A stretch of 64,000 bases of DNA from JAXGXQ01 sp040772685 (GCA_040772685.1 JAXGXQ010000004.1:1-64000); one strand, 5' to 3'. Shown: positions 25,241 to 34,575, numbered from the stretch's first letter. Translations and numbers: made by a program. The notes: generated from the letters alone by a model not told the origin.

Positions 25241-26821
25241 GTGATTCCCAAATCTGAGATTTTACGAAACGCGCCCTTGCTGCAGGTTCTTCTGGACTAT
25301 GCAAATCAGGAGCGCGTTTCTTTTCACATGCCGGGGCATCAGGGCGGCAATCTGCTGCCGCGATTTATCAGCGAGCGACTGGCTGAAATTGATGCTACTG
25401 AGCTGCCGGTGACTGCCGATTTAAACGATCCTGAAGGTGCTGCGCTGTCAGCCATGCAACTGGCAGCAGAAGCCTTTCAAGCCGGAGAAACTTTGTTTGT
25501 CACTGGCGGCTCCACAACGGCAATCCAGGCTATGATCACAGCTTTTTGTCCGCGTGGCAGCACTATTGCCATGCCGCGGGCAGTGCATCGTTCGATCCTG
25601 AACACCGCAATTCTGCTCGAGCTGAAGATCATTTTTCTACCGGCTGTTGATACCTTTTGGCCCCTGTCGATTGCGCCGATTCAGCCTCCTGAGGCTGTCG
25701 GACTGAGAAAGGTTCTGCAGCAATATCAGGATATCCGGGCTGTGTTGGTGACCAGCCCTGACTATTTTGGCACCTGCCCCGATTTAGCAGCTTTGGCTGC
25801 TGTTTCAGCGGAGTTTGGCTGTCCACTTCTGGTTGACGAAGCACACGGCGCTCATTTGAGTTTTGCGCCTGAGATACTCCCGCCCGCAGCCATGGCGGCT
25901 GGCGCCAGTGCCTGTGTGCAAAGTGCTCACAAAACCTTGCCTGCCCTGACGCAAGGAGCCTATTTACACAGGAATGCCAAAGCTGTTCTGGCAGGTACTG
26001 CAGGTGGCCTTGTCTGGCCTGATGACGGTAGATTAAGACAAAGTTTGTCGCTTTATCAAACATCCAGCCCTTCACTAATGATCGGTGCAACACTTGATTA
26101 TGCACGTTCCCTGCTGCAGGCAGAAGGCCGTCAGTCTATCAAACAGGCACTCACCGGCATCGAACGCTTCCATTCTGCATTGTCACCGGTTTACCGCTGT
26201 AGCGGAACATCTAGACACCTTGAATCTGATTTTGTGTGGCGCGATCCACTTAGATTGGTTGTGGATGTTATGGCTACTGGTTTAACAGGTTTTGAAGTCG
26301 CCGACCAACTTACTGCCCAGGGTATTGATGTAGAAATGGCCGATATCCGCCGCCTGGTTTTGATTCCGGGGATTTTCCGCTCTGAACACGATCACTTGCT
26401 GAGGCTGGCCGCTAAGCTGAATGACATAGCTGATAAGGCTGCCTCCACGACAAATTCTGACGAGATCGAACGGAAAGCTGCTGAAAATAGTTTACTTGAC
26501 AGGAAATTTTATAGATCGCTACAGATTGCTCCGGCAGCTTTTACCTACCCAGCCTTACCTTTTCTGCAAGATCAATCTTCACGGCTAGTCGAGTTAGTCG
26601 CAACCGAGGGACGGGCTGCGCAAAAGTATCAGAGCACGGCGGAGGATCAGGTTGCGGCCGAAGCCCTGATTCCGTATCCGCCGGGTATTCCTTTGGTCTG
26701 GCCGGGAGAAAAGCTTGGTAACCGGCTTGCATTGCTGCGCCTTCTGATAGAAAATGGTTTCGGCGTACATGGGGTTGTTAAGCAAGGCGGAAATTACTGC
26801 ATCCGCGTTGTCGATTCCTGA
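25241..26821 (+). CDS. Orn/Lys/Arg decarboxylase family PLP enzyme (YaaO/SpeA-like)
   Basis: A 526-residue fold-type I PLP enzyme. The N-terminus VSFHMPGHQGGNLLP is the family hallmark. PLP-site features are LFVTGGSTTAIQAMI, LLVDEAHGAHLSF (Asp and His) and the Schiff-base lysine in VQSAHKTLPALTQGA (about residue 230). A C-terminal domain with AEALIPYPPGIPLVWPGE is the usual end. Length is that of the short YaaO-like group and not of the long acid-induced decarboxylases. A yaaO-like gene next to tmk is the common Bacillota order. Whether it acts on arginine, lysine or ornithine cannot be seen. Confidence 0.9.
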   Translation: MIPKSEILRNAPLLQVLLDYANQERVSFHMPGHQGGNLLPRFISERLAEIDATELPVTADLNDPEGAALSAMQLAAEAFQAGETLFVTGGSTTAIQAMITAFCPRGSTIAMPRAVHRSILNTAILLELKIIFLPAVDTFWPLSIAPIQPPEAVGLRKVLQQYQDIRAVLVTSPDYFGTCPDLAALAAVSAEFGCPLLVDEAHGAHLSFAPEILPPAAMAAGASACVQSAHKTLPALTQGAYLHRNAKAVLAGTAGGLVWPDDGRLRQSLSLYQTSSPSLMIGATLDYARSLLQAEGRQSIKQALTGIERFHSALSPVYRCSGTSRHLESDFVWRDPLRLVVDVMATGLTGFEVADQLTAQGIDVEMADIRRLVLIPGIFRSEHDHLLRLAAKLNDIADKAASTTNSDEIERKAAENSLLDRKFYRSLQIAPAAFTYPALPFLQDQSSRLVELVATEGRAAQKYQSTAEDQVAAEALIPYPPGIPLVWPGEKLGNRLALLRLLIENGFGVHGVVKQGGNYCIRVVDS

Positions 26822-26880
26822 AATCACTACACTTGTGCGCGTTTCCCAGAGGCGTAAGAATGTTGTATAATGAAGCAAAT

Positions 26881-27534
26881 ATGAAAGAAACACACAGTCC
26901 ACTCGCTGGCAGACGTGGTGTATTTATCACCATTGAAGGCATTGACGGGTCGGGCAAAACAACACATGTGAATCGTTTGAACACAGTTTTAGAAGAACGT
27001 GGTTTTTCAATCATTCAATTGCGCGAACCGGGCGGGACAGACATCGGTGAATCGATTCGCCAAATCCTGCTTTCCCGCAAAAATGATGGCATGACTTCTG
27101 AAACAGAGCTGCTTTTATTTGAGGCAGCTCGTGCCCAGCTGGTTCGTGACGTTATCGAACCAGCCCTGGCAGCTGGAAAGGTTGTTCTGAGTGATCGGTT
27201 CATGGATTCAACAGTTGCCTATCAGGGTTATGGGCGCGGTATGGACCTTGATCTGATTGACCGTCTGAACGCTTTTGCAGTTGGCAGCTGTCGGCCCGAC
27301 TTAACGGTTTTGCTCGACGTTGAGCCACTAGAGGCAGCGAACCGTGTGCATAAACGATCTCAGTCGGACCGGATGGATGATGCCGGTCTGGCTTTCATGG
27401 AACGCACACGTGCAGGGTATCTGGCTATAGCTGCGAGAGAACCACAACGGGTTCGGGTGCTTTCAGCTTTGCCACCAAAAGAAGAGCTGCACGCACAGAT
27501 CATGACCATAATAAAGGAGGGCTTTGAGATATGA
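26881..27534 (+). CDS. tmk: Thymidylate kinase
   Basis: A 217-residue P-loop kinase that phosphorylates dTMP. P-loop ITIEGIDGSGKTTHVNRL, the DR[YF]-type motif VVLSDRFMDSTVAYQGYGRG, and the LID region RSQSDRMDD are all present, and the dTMP-binding LREPGGTDIGE is conserved. I chose ATG 26881 from the usual 15-residue lead before the P-loop; ATG 26860 would add seven residues. A TATAAT sits at 26866-26871, so the transcript that starts there would have almost no leader. Overlaps darA by four bases. Confidence 0.93.
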   Translation: MKETHSPLAGRRGVFITIEGIDGSGKTTHVNRLNTVLEERGFSIIQLREPGGTDIGESIRQILLSRKNDGMTSETELLLFEAARAQLVRDVIEPALAAGKVVLSDRFMDSTVAYQGYGRGMDLDLIDRLNAFAVGSCRPDLTVLLDVEPLEAANRVHKRSQSDRMDDAGLAFMERTRAGYLAIAAREPQRVRVLSALPPKEELHAQIMTIIKEGFEI

Positions 27535-27860
27535 AACTGGTTTTCGCAATTGTTCATGATGAGGACAGCCCGCGCCTTATGGCCGAAATGAACCGGATTG
27601 GCTACAGGGTTACAAAACTGAACTCGTCCGGCGGTTTTTTACGTTCGGGCAACACTACACTCATGATGGTTGTAGAAGAAGCCCAACAAGAAGATGTTCT
27701 GGAAACAATCCGCCAGTACTCAAGCAGCCGCAAGGCGGCGATCAATACCAGTGTGACACCTTCTTCAATGGGCGGTTCCTACATACCCTACCCTGTTGAA
27801 GTTACTGTTGGCGGGGCGACTGTTTTTATTGTCAACGTTGAACACTTCGAAAAAATGTAA
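27531..27860 (+). CDS. darA: Cyclic-di-AMP receptor DarA/PstA (YaaQ family)
   Basis: A 109-residue PII-like protein that binds cyclic-di-AMP. The start KLVFAIVHDEDSPRLMAEMN, the middle FLRSGNTTLMMVVEE and the end YPVEVTVGGATVFIVNVEHFEKM match the YaaQ family over its full length. The conserved Gly-rich loop SSGGFLRSGN forms part of the nucleotide site. It overlaps tmk by four bases and is followed by holB, the classical Bacillota order, although yaaR is missing between them. Confidence 0.93.
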   Translation: MKLVFAIVHDEDSPRLMAEMNRIGYRVTKLNSSGGFLRSGNTTLMMVVEEAQQEDVLETIRQYSSSRKAAINTSVTPSSMGGSYIPYPVEVTVGGATVFIVNVEHFEKM

Positions 27861-27861
27861 C

Positions 27862-28905
27862 ATGGCCTTCAGTGATATTATTGGTCAACAGGAGCTTGTG
27901 GACAGGCTTAAAACAGCCGTTTGCGGAGTGCCCGGCCACGCTTATGCTTTTTTGGGGCCTCAAGGTTCTGGACGGCGGCTGTTGGCCCGGGCGTTTGCCA
28001 AAGCGCTGCTATGCAACAGCACTAATGATGGCGAAAGCTGCAACCAGTGTGCTTCCTGCCGTTATTTTGACAACGGAGTTCATCCAGACTATACCTTCGT
28101 AGCCCGTGAAGGTAAGGACAAAAATATCAAGGTTGAACGAGTACGGCACGCGATAACAGCTGATGTAGCTATGAAGCCGCAGATGGCACGGCATAAAGTG
28201 TATTTGATCATGGCGGATGACTTAAATGAACCGGGGCAGAATGCCCTGCTCAAATCATTAGAAGAACCGCCGCCATACGCAGTATTTATCTTAATCGCCG
28301 CAGGTCTGGAGCGTTTGTTGCCCACCGTCCGTTCACGGGTTGTGCCGCTGATGCTGGCCAGGCTTTCGGAAAACGAAATTGTCAGTGTTATTCGCCAGAC
28401 GCCAGGAAGCGATAAACTAGATATAGAAGAATTGCGCTTTTACGCTCGCTATGCGGCCGGTGTGCCTGGAGCAGCTCTTAACCTGCTGGCAGAAGAATGG
28501 TTTGCCCCTTTACGCCAGGAAACAGCCGATTTCTATTTTTCCTTGTCTCGTGCAAACCCGGCAGTCTTGCTGACCGAAGGATACACCTTTTTTGAGACAA
28601 ATAAACCGCATATTGAAGACATGCTGACCATTCTTGAGAGCTTTGTTCGCGACGAAATGACTCAGCTAACCACTAGTAATCCTGACTGGATTATTAACCG
28701 TGACTTTATCGGGCGTTTTCAAGCAGGCCGGGGAACTAAAGCCGCCGGCAGGCAGGAAATCCCGCTTCGGCAAAAGGTCACATCCCTGGCTAATGTCAGC
28801 CAGGCCATTCACCAGACACGCAAGGCGTTGTCATATAACGTATCATTCGAGATCAGCGTTTGTCAGCTGCTGATCGTTTTGCGAAGGGAGCTCATTCATG
28901 CCTAG
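27862..28905 (+). CDS. holB: DNA polymerase III delta' subunit
   Basis: A 347-residue clamp-loader subunit. ATG 27862 is two bases after the darA stop. The AAA+ fold is seen: DIIGQQELVDRL, a degenerate P-loop FLGPQGSGRRLLARAFA in which the lysine is Arg, the four-cysteine zinc module CNQCASCRYF with an upstream Cys, and the sensor segment NALLKSLEEPPPYAVFIL followed by TVRSRV with the arginine-finger region. Loss of the P-loop lysine fits delta', which does not hydrolyse ATP. Overlaps ricT by eight bases. Confidence 0.93.
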   Translation: MAFSDIIGQQELVDRLKTAVCGVPGHAYAFLGPQGSGRRLLARAFAKALLCNSTNDGESCNQCASCRYFDNGVHPDYTFVAREGKDKNIKVERVRHAITADVAMKPQMARHKVYLIMADDLNEPGQNALLKSLEEPPPYAVFILIAAGLERLLPTVRSRVVPLMLARLSENEIVSVIRQTPGSDKLDIEELRFYARYAAGVPGAALNLLAEEWFAPLRQETADFYFSLSRANPAVLLTEGYTFFETNKPHIEDMLTILESFVRDEMTQLTTSNPDWIINRDFIGRFQAGRGTKAAGRQEIPLRQKVTSLANVSQAIHQTRKALSYNVSFEISVCQLLIVLRRELIHA

Positions 28906-29956
28906 AGTCGTCAGCATCCGTTTCCATGGAAACGGTAAAGCATATCACTTTGATCCCGGCGAACATATTCTTCATATTGGAGATTCTGTAATCGTCGAGA
29001 CAGTCCAGGGGATTGAATTCGGGATAATTGCCGAGGAGATCATGGACATTGCCGAAGAACAAGTCGTGGCACCGTTGAAACAAATTGTGCGGATCGCGAC
29101 AGAAGAAGACATTGCCCGTTATGAAGAAAACCGCAAGAAGGAAAGCGAAGCCTTCCGGATTTGTCTTGATAAAATCGAAGCACGCGGCCTCGATATGCAT
29201 CTGGTGGACGTTGAATATACTTTTGACGGCCGAAAAATCATATTTTACTTTACAGCGGACGGCAGAGTTGATTTTCGCGAGCTGGTCAAAGATTTAGCGT
29301 CAATTTTCCGGATCCGAATTGAACTGCGTCAGATCGGCGTGCGCGACGAAGCCCGGATGATTGGCGGCCTTGGAATCTGCGGGCGTGAACTGTGCTGCTG
29401 TTCCTTTTTGACTGATTTTATACCGGTCTCAATCAAAATGGCGAAAGAGCAGAGCCTCTCTATGAACCCGGCTAAAATATCCGGCTGCTGTGGTCGCCTG
29501 ATGTGCTGTCTCAAGTACGAACAGGAAGCATACGAAGACGCCCATGCCCGTTTGCCGCGCCCGGGTCACATAGTAATGACTCCTCGTGGACAGGGAATTG
29601 TGACTTCTGTCAATCTACTCAAAGAAACTGCTACAATCAGGCTCGACGATCATGATGAGCCTGACCTTGTAACTGTGGCTGCGGCTGAGCTTGAAATCAT
29701 CGGCGGTAAACCTGGCAAGCGTTGCCCCGGCGGGAATTGCAAAGGCAGTCAGAAAGGCAGCCACGGTTGTGCTGCCTCGAACGAACCAGCCGACAAGTCA
29801 GGTGATGATTCGACAGAGCCCAGCCAGAATGCTTCTGCAGACAGCAAGAAGGACGATCAGGCCGAAGCCGCTGCAGAACGAAACAACAGGAATAATCGGC
29901 GCAGGCGCGATAATCGCAACCGCACCCGCAGGAATAATGAAACCAGCGACAACTAA
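28898..29956 (+). CDS. ricT: PSP1-domain protein RicT (YaaT) with a basic disordered tail
   Basis: A 352-residue protein. The PSP1 domain occupies about residues 1-255 and includes the Cys-rich stretch GICGRELCCCSFLTDF and SGCCGRLMCCLKYEQ. In Bacillus, RicT with RicA and RicF binds Fe-S clusters and directs RNase Y processing. Residues 270-352 are a hydrophilic tail with a short Cys/Gly patch (GKRCPGGNCKGSQKGSHGCA) and an end rich in Arg and Asn. The tail is longer than in Bacillus YaaT. Overlap with holB and the common gene order support the call. Confidence 0.92.
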   Translation: MPRVVSIRFHGNGKAYHFDPGEHILHIGDSVIVETVQGIEFGIIAEEIMDIAEEQVVAPLKQIVRIATEEDIARYEENRKKESEAFRICLDKIEARGLDMHLVDVEYTFDGRKIIFYFTADGRVDFRELVKDLASIFRIRIELRQIGVRDEARMIGGLGICGRELCCCSFLTDFIPVSIKMAKEQSLSMNPAKISGCCGRLMCCLKYEQEAYEDAHARLPRPGHIVMTPRGQGIVTSVNLLKETATIRLDDHDEPDLVTVAAAELEIIGGKPGKRCPGGNCKGSQKGSHGCAASNEPADKSGDDSTEPSQNASADSKKDDQAEAAAERNNRNNRRRRDNRNRTRRNNETSDN

Positions 29957-29984
29957 AGCTTATACACAACTAAAGCGTATACCC

Positions 29985-30013
29985 TTGCCGACCTCCTGTA
30001 TGCGTGCTAAAAT
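29985..30013 (+). promoter_or_regulatory. Promoter of the small ferredoxin gene
   Basis: TTGCCG, 17 bases, then TAAAAT with an extended TGC. The transcript would start near 30020, 20 bases before the ATG. Confidence 0.6.
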
Positions 30014-30039
30014 ATCGGGTGATAAGGAGGTGCTGCACC

Positions 30040-30210
30040 ATGGCATATGTAATATCTGATACCTGCATTTCATGCGGAGCGTGTGAAAGCGAATGTCCTA
30101 CCGGCGCAATTTCAGCTGGTGATGAACAATACGTTATTGATGCTGAAACCTGCATCGATTGCGGCGCGTGCGAGCCAGTCTGCCCGAGCGAATCTATCTC
30201 GGCCGGCTGA
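30040..30210 (+). CDS. 2[4Fe-4S] ferredoxin
   Basis: A 56-residue clostridial-type ferredoxin. The two cluster motifs are CISCGACESECP (about residues 9-20) and CIDCGACEPVCP (about 38-49), each CxxCxxCxxxCP. ATG 30040 is fixed by AAGGAGGTG ten bases upstream. Such proteins carry low-potential electrons for anaerobic enzymes. The gene has its own promoter and its own terminator, so it is an independent unit placed inside the ricT-rsmI interval. Confidence 0.95.
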   Translation: MAYVISDTCISCGACESECPTGAISAGDEQYVIDAETCIDCGACEPVCPSESISAG

Positions 30211-30233
30211 ATTCGAACTGATAGCAATTAAAG

Positions 30234-30263
30234 AAGAAAGGCCCGAGCGCCTTTCTTTTTTTA
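30234..30263 (+). terminator. Rho-independent terminator after the ferredoxin gene
   Basis: A 9-bp stem AAGAAAGGC / GCCTTTCTT with a six-base loop, followed by a T-run. Confidence 0.92.
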
Positions 30264-30324
30264 TAGACCCTGGCAGCTTTTTTAAACCCTGTCAGCGGCT
30301 TTTACAGACTGCGGAGGAAACAAA

Positions 30325-31335
30325 ATGGATACCGATGATTTGCCGACGTCTGTCGGTGTGCCTGAGATCAAACCGATTGCTGTGATGCCGGGATGCCTGT
30401 ACCTGGTCGGAACACCGATCGGCAATCTGGGTGACCTGTCGCCACGTGCCGCAGCTGTTTTGGCTGCTGTCGACCGGATAGCCGCTGAAGATACCCGTCG
30501 CACGCTTCGTCTCTTAAACGCACTTGGGGTTCATAAACCCATGATCAGCTACCACGAACATAATGTTCGCACCCGCGGTCCGGTTATAATTCAGCATTTA
30601 CAGGCCGGCGAGGCAATCGCGCTGGTTTCAGATGCTGGCATGCCCTGCATTTCGGACCCTGGAGAAGATCTGGTCAGCATGTGCATTGAACAGGGAATCC
30701 CGATTACCGTAATTCCCGGTCCTACTGCCGCTCTTTCCGCTTTGGCGCTGGCAGGCTTAAACACCAGCCGGTTTGCCTTTGAAGGCTTCCTGCCGGCATC
30801 CGGCCGTCAGCGCCGCCAGCGTCTTGCCTCTTTAGTGCGAGAGCCAAGAACTATGATTTTGTATGAAGCGCCGCATCGCCTGATTAAGCTGCTGATAGCA
30901 CTCCACCAACAAGGACTGGGTGAGCGGCGGCTTGTCCTGGCCCGCGAACTCACTAAACGTTTTGAAGAGGTCAGCCGCAGCACTGTAACGGAAATCATGA
31001 CCTCGTATACCGAGCAGACTCCGCGCGGCGAATTTGTGGTTGTACTGGAGGGCAGTGAAGCATATACAGCGCGAAATCCCGGGATTGAAACGGAGGATAG
31101 CGAAGCTGCAGCTGGGCGAAACCAACAAATTGAAACCATTGCGACTGATGATTACAGCTCAGCTTCTGCTGTTGGAACGATGCAGTTATTACAGCGTCTG
31201 CTTGCCGAGGGGTTATCAGTGCGCGACGCCGCCCAGACAGCTGCCCGCCAAACCGGTCTAAGGCGCAGTGAGCTCTATGCTCAGGCACAAACGCTCAAAG
31301 AGAAGTCACCGGGGTTTAATTCACAAAAGCCCTGA
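30325..31335 (+). CDS. rsmI: 16S rRNA (cytidine-1402-2'-O)-methyltransferase
   Basis: A 336-residue SAM-dependent enzyme of the tetrapyrrole methylase fold that modifies C1402 in the decoding centre. Signatures: LYLVGTPIGNLGDLSPRA (about residues 26-43), DRIAAEDTRRTLRLLN, SYHEHN, ALVSDAGMPCISDPGE and VIPGPTAALSALALAGL. The first 22 residues are an extension and the C-terminal 60 residues are variable, with a last helical piece typical of the family. ATG 30325 follows GCGGAGGAAA. Confidence 0.95.
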   Translation: MDTDDLPTSVGVPEIKPIAVMPGCLYLVGTPIGNLGDLSPRAAAVLAAVDRIAAEDTRRTLRLLNALGVHKPMISYHEHNVRTRGPVIIQHLQAGEAIALVSDAGMPCISDPGEDLVSMCIEQGIPITVIPGPTAALSALALAGLNTSRFAFEGFLPASGRQRRQRLASLVREPRTMILYEAPHRLIKLLIALHQQGLGERRLVLARELTKRFEEVSRSTVTEIMTSYTEQTPRGEFVVVLEGSEAYTARNPGIETEDSEAAAGRNQQIETIATDDYSSASAVGTMQLLQRLLAEGLSVRDAAQTAARQTGLRRSELYAQAQTLKEKSPGFNSQKP

Positions 31336-31348
31336 AATCTACTATAAT
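31320..31348 (+). promoter_or_regulatory. Promoter of metG inside the rsmI 3' end
   Basis: TTCACA, 17 bases, then TATAAT. It overlaps the last codons of rsmI and predicts a leader of about 75 bases before the metG ATG. No T-box specifier structure can be fitted in that length. Confidence 0.65.
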
Positions 31349-31431
31349 TAGCAGATATGCGAAAGTGCCCGGTAGATGTTGCAGGGCAGCATTGCCAGAC
31401 AAATACAAAATTCATTTCCGGGAGGGAAATC

Positions 31432-33444
31432 ATGAGCAAATCTTTTTACATCACAACGCCGATCTATTATCCCAGTGATAAGCTCCATATCGGCCACTCC
31501 TACACCACGGTTGCGGCTGACGCGATGTCGCGCTACAAACGCCTGCGTGGCTATGATGTGATGTTCCTCACCGGTACCGATGAGCATGGTCAGAAAATTC
31601 AGGAGAAAGCCACAGAAGCTGGCAAAACGCCACAGAAGTTTGTCGACGATATTGTCGCCGGCATCAAAGACCTTTGGAAGCTGCTGGATATTTCCTATGA
31701 CCGCTTTATCCGGACAACTGACAAAAATCATGAACTGGCCATCCAGGCGATTTTCCAAAAGCTTTACGATAAAGGTGATATTTATCTTGGCTCATACGAA
31801 GGCTGGTATTGTACTCCTGACGAGGCGTTCTGGACGGAAACCCAACTGGTTGACGGCAAATGCCCTGATTGCGGGCGCCCAGTGGAATACACCAGTGAAC
31901 CAGCCTATTTTTTCCGCCTTTCCAAATATCAGGATACTTTGATTCGTCTGTTTGAGGAAAATAATGATTTCATTTTGCCTCAATCCCGCGCTAACGAAAT
32001 GCTGAACAATTTTCTCCGGCCGGGACTGGAGGATCTTTGCGTGTCAAGAACCTCCTTTGATTGGGGTGTGAAAGTTCCTTTTGATCCAAAGCATGTTGTC
32101 TATGTCTGGATCGATGCTCTTTCCAACTACATTACCGCGCTTGGTTACCCTGACATGACTGGCGACATGGCTCGCTACTGGCCGGCTGATGTTCACCTGG
32201 TCGGCAAAGAAATTGTCCGTTTTCACACAATTATCTGGCCGGCGATGCTGATGGCGCTGGATTTACCACTGCCAAAACAGGTTTTTGCCCACGGCTGGCT
32301 GCTGTTTAAAGAAGGGAAAATGTCCAAATCGAAAGGTAACGTGATCGATCCGGTTAAGCTGTGCAACAAATACGGTGTTGATGCCATTCGCTACTTCTTG
32401 TTGCGCGAAGTTCCCTTTGGTTCGGACGGTAACTTTTCTAACGAAGCACTGATCACCAGAATCAATTCCGATCTGGCTAACGATCTGGGTAACCTTGTCA
32501 GTAGAACAGTCGCCATGATCGACAAATACTTTCCTGCCGGCCTACCCGAGGAACGCCTGGCAACAGAGGCTGATACGGATTTGTTGGGTATGTTGACTGC
32601 GTTACCGGATTACGTGGATGACGCGCTTGATCAGCTGCAGTTCAGCACTGCCCTGACAGAAATCTGGCGAGTTGTCGGCCGCAGCAATAAATACATTGAT
32701 GAAACGGCCCCCTGGATTCTGGCCAAAGATGAAAACCAAAAAGCACGATTGGGCATGGTGCTCTACAATCTTGCTGAGTCAATCCGAATTGTTTCGATTC
32801 TGATTCAGCCATTTATGACTCGCACACCCGTAAAGATTTGGCAGCTGCTGGGCATAACCGACTCTGCTCAAACCAGCTGGGAAGCTGCCCGGCAATACGG
32901 TCTGTTCAAAGCCAATATGCCTGTACAGAAAGGGGAGCCGCTCTTCCCGAGAATCGATATTGTTAAAGAAATCGCTGCGCTCGATGCCGAGCTTGAGGCC
33001 GAAGCAGCTGCTGCACAAGCCGCTGCAGGCAGTGGCTCAGACACCGCTGCTGTAGCAAGCGAACCCACAAGCGGCGCCGCGGTTGCTGCTGGTGAAGAAT
33101 GTAACCCGGTAAAAGAGGTTGCTGCGATTGAATATGCTGATTTTGAAAAACTGCAGCTGCTCGTAGGTACAATAAAGCATTGTGAAAAAGTTAAAGACGC
33201 TGACAGACTGCTGGTTTCACAGATAGATATTGGCACTGAAATCCGGACGGTTGTGTCCGGCATTGCTCAGTCTTATGCGCCTGAAGATTTAATTGGCAAG
33301 CAGGTTGTGCTCGTCGCTAATCTTAAGCCGCGCAAAATCCGCGGAATTCTCTCACATGGAATGATTCTCAGCGCTGTATCAGAGGGTGAATTCCGGATAG
33401 TGACAGTTGATACACCGGTCGTACCCGGTTCTGAGGTTAGCTGA
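31432..33444 (+). CDS. metG: Methionyl-tRNA synthetase
   Basis: A 670-residue class I synthetase. ATG 31432 follows CCGGGAGGG. ATP-binding motifs are the HIGH-type KLHIGHSYTT (about residues 17-26) and KMSKSKGNV (about 296-304). The connective insert has YCTPDEAFW and one CPDC knuckle. After the anticodon-binding helices, an Ala/Glu-rich linker (about residues 515-555) leads to a C-terminal EMAP-II-like tRNA-binding domain (DFEKLQLLVGTIKHCEKVKD, then NLKPRKIRGILSHGMIL). The linker is long and low in complexity. tatD follows, as in Bacillus. Confidence 0.97.
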   Translation: MSKSFYITTPIYYPSDKLHIGHSYTTVAADAMSRYKRLRGYDVMFLTGTDEHGQKIQEKATEAGKTPQKFVDDIVAGIKDLWKLLDISYDRFIRTTDKNHELAIQAIFQKLYDKGDIYLGSYEGWYCTPDEAFWTETQLVDGKCPDCGRPVEYTSEPAYFFRLSKYQDTLIRLFEENNDFILPQSRANEMLNNFLRPGLEDLCVSRTSFDWGVKVPFDPKHVVYVWIDALSNYITALGYPDMTGDMARYWPADVHLVGKEIVRFHTIIWPAMLMALDLPLPKQVFAHGWLLFKEGKMSKSKGNVIDPVKLCNKYGVDAIRYFLLREVPFGSDGNFSNEALITRINSDLANDLGNLVSRTVAMIDKYFPAGLPEERLATEADTDLLGMLTALPDYVDDALDQLQFSTALTEIWRVVGRSNKYIDETAPWILAKDENQKARLGMVLYNLAESIRIVSILIQPFMTRTPVKIWQLLGITDSAQTSWEAARQYGLFKANMPVQKGEPLFPRIDIVKEIAALDAELEAEAAAAQAAAGSGSDTAAVASEPTSGAAVAAGEECNPVKEVAAIEYADFEKLQLLVGTIKHCEKVKDADRLLVSQIDIGTEIRTVVSGIAQSYAPEDLIGKQVVLVANLKPRKIRGILSHGMILSAVSEGEFRIVTVDTPVVPGSEVS

Positions 33445-33450
33445 ATTAAT

Positions 33451-34368
33451 ATGTCTGTCAATCTGGAGAATAATTCGGGGAATCTGAGAACTAATGAAGA
33501 GCTGAACGTGGCTTCAGCCCAAAGCTGGGAATTGTTTGACAGCCACGCTCATTTACAGGATTCTGCGTTTACTGCTGAAGAAATACCGGAAGTTCTCGAC
33601 AGGGCTTTTAAAGCTGGTATTACTCGCGTTTTGCTGCCTGCTTCAAGTTTGGCTGACACTGATGCTGCTGCCGCACTGGCCAGAAAACACCCAGGTCTTT
33701 ATTTTTCAGCTGGGTGTCATCCGCACGAAGCAGCAGAGTTTAATGCTGAAGATCTGGAAAGGCTGCGGGCATATCTGGAACCGACCCATCCAGACAGAAA
33801 AATTCTCCTGGCTATAGGTGAGGTTGGCCTAGATTACCATTATGATTTCTCCCCGCGCGATACACAAAAGCATGTTTTTGAACAACAGCTTGAACTGGCG
33901 TTTTCTGCGGATATTCCGCTGATCATTCATGAACGTGAAGCCACTTCTGATGCTCTTGCAATCCTGCGCAGCTTTGCCCGGGCTAAGCGTCTGCGGGCTG
34001 TGCCAGGCGTTTTTCATTGTTATTCAGGCAGTGTTGAAACCGCGCAAGAGCTGCTGGCGCTTGGTTTTTACCTGGGCTTTGATGGACCGATAACTTTTAA
34101 AAATGCCCGTAAACCACTTGAAGTGATCAAGTCGTGTCCGCCGGAACGCCTTTTAATTGAAACAGACAGCCCGTATCTTACGCCTGTGCCGTTTAGGGGC
34201 AAACGTAATGAGCCGCAACACATACGCTTGATTGCCGATAAGCTGGCAGAACTGCTGCAATTATCGCTGCCTGAAACAGCCGCGTTGACAACTGCCAATG
34301 CCTGCTGTTGCTTTGGCCTTGACAGCGAGACGGCCCCCCGGCTGCGAACAACACGAACAACAATCTAA
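33451..34368 (+). CDS. tatD: TatD family metal-dependent deoxyribonuclease
   Basis: A 305-residue TIM-barrel hydrolase. Metal ligands are seen in FDSHAHLQD, AIGEVGLDYHYDFSP (Glu), LIIHEREA (His), GVFHCYSGS (His) and LLIETDSPYLTPVP (Asp). TatD proteins act as 3'-5' exonucleases or AP-type nucleases in DNA repair. An N-terminal extension of about 25 residues precedes the conserved WELFDSHAHL; an internal GTG at 33508 is a possible later start. The gene is six bases after metG. Confidence 0.94.
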   Translation: MSVNLENNSGNLRTNEELNVASAQSWELFDSHAHLQDSAFTAEEIPEVLDRAFKAGITRVLLPASSLADTDAAAALARKHPGLYFSAGCHPHEAAEFNAEDLERLRAYLEPTHPDRKILLAIGEVGLDYHYDFSPRDTQKHVFEQQLELAFSADIPLIIHEREATSDALAILRSFARAKRLRAVPGVFHCYSGSVETAQELLALGFYLGFDGPITFKNARKPLEVIKSCPPERLLIETDSPYLTPVPFRGKRNEPQHIRLIADKLAELLQLSLPETAALTTANACCCFGLDSETAPRLRTTRTTI

Positions 34369-34501
34369 TCCCTTGAAGGGGATGACAGATTCGCTGAACA
34401 TTCTCAGGGATGACAATATCGCTGACGAGTTATACTATGACATTATCGCTGACGAACAACAACCCGAACAAAATCCGAACAACAACCAAGCAATTCTCCG
34501 G

Positions 34502-34530
34502 TTGACAATTTGTAGTTCATCTATTATACT
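34502..34530 (+). promoter_or_regulatory. Promoter of the tRNA cluster
   Basis: TTGACA, 17 bases, then TATACT, about 46 bases before the tRNA-Val gene. The 130 bases between tatD and this promoter hold two imperfect copies of ATCGCTGACGA (about 34410 and 34445) and nothing else that I can name. Confidence 0.8.
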
Positions 34531-34575
34531 TTCACTTGCGCTCACGAATTTCCGGGCGCTCAATGTACCTTATGT

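Noticed and set aside
31349..31431. T-box leader before metG
   Set aside because: The leader is about 75 bases with no specifier loop, no T-box consensus and no terminator.
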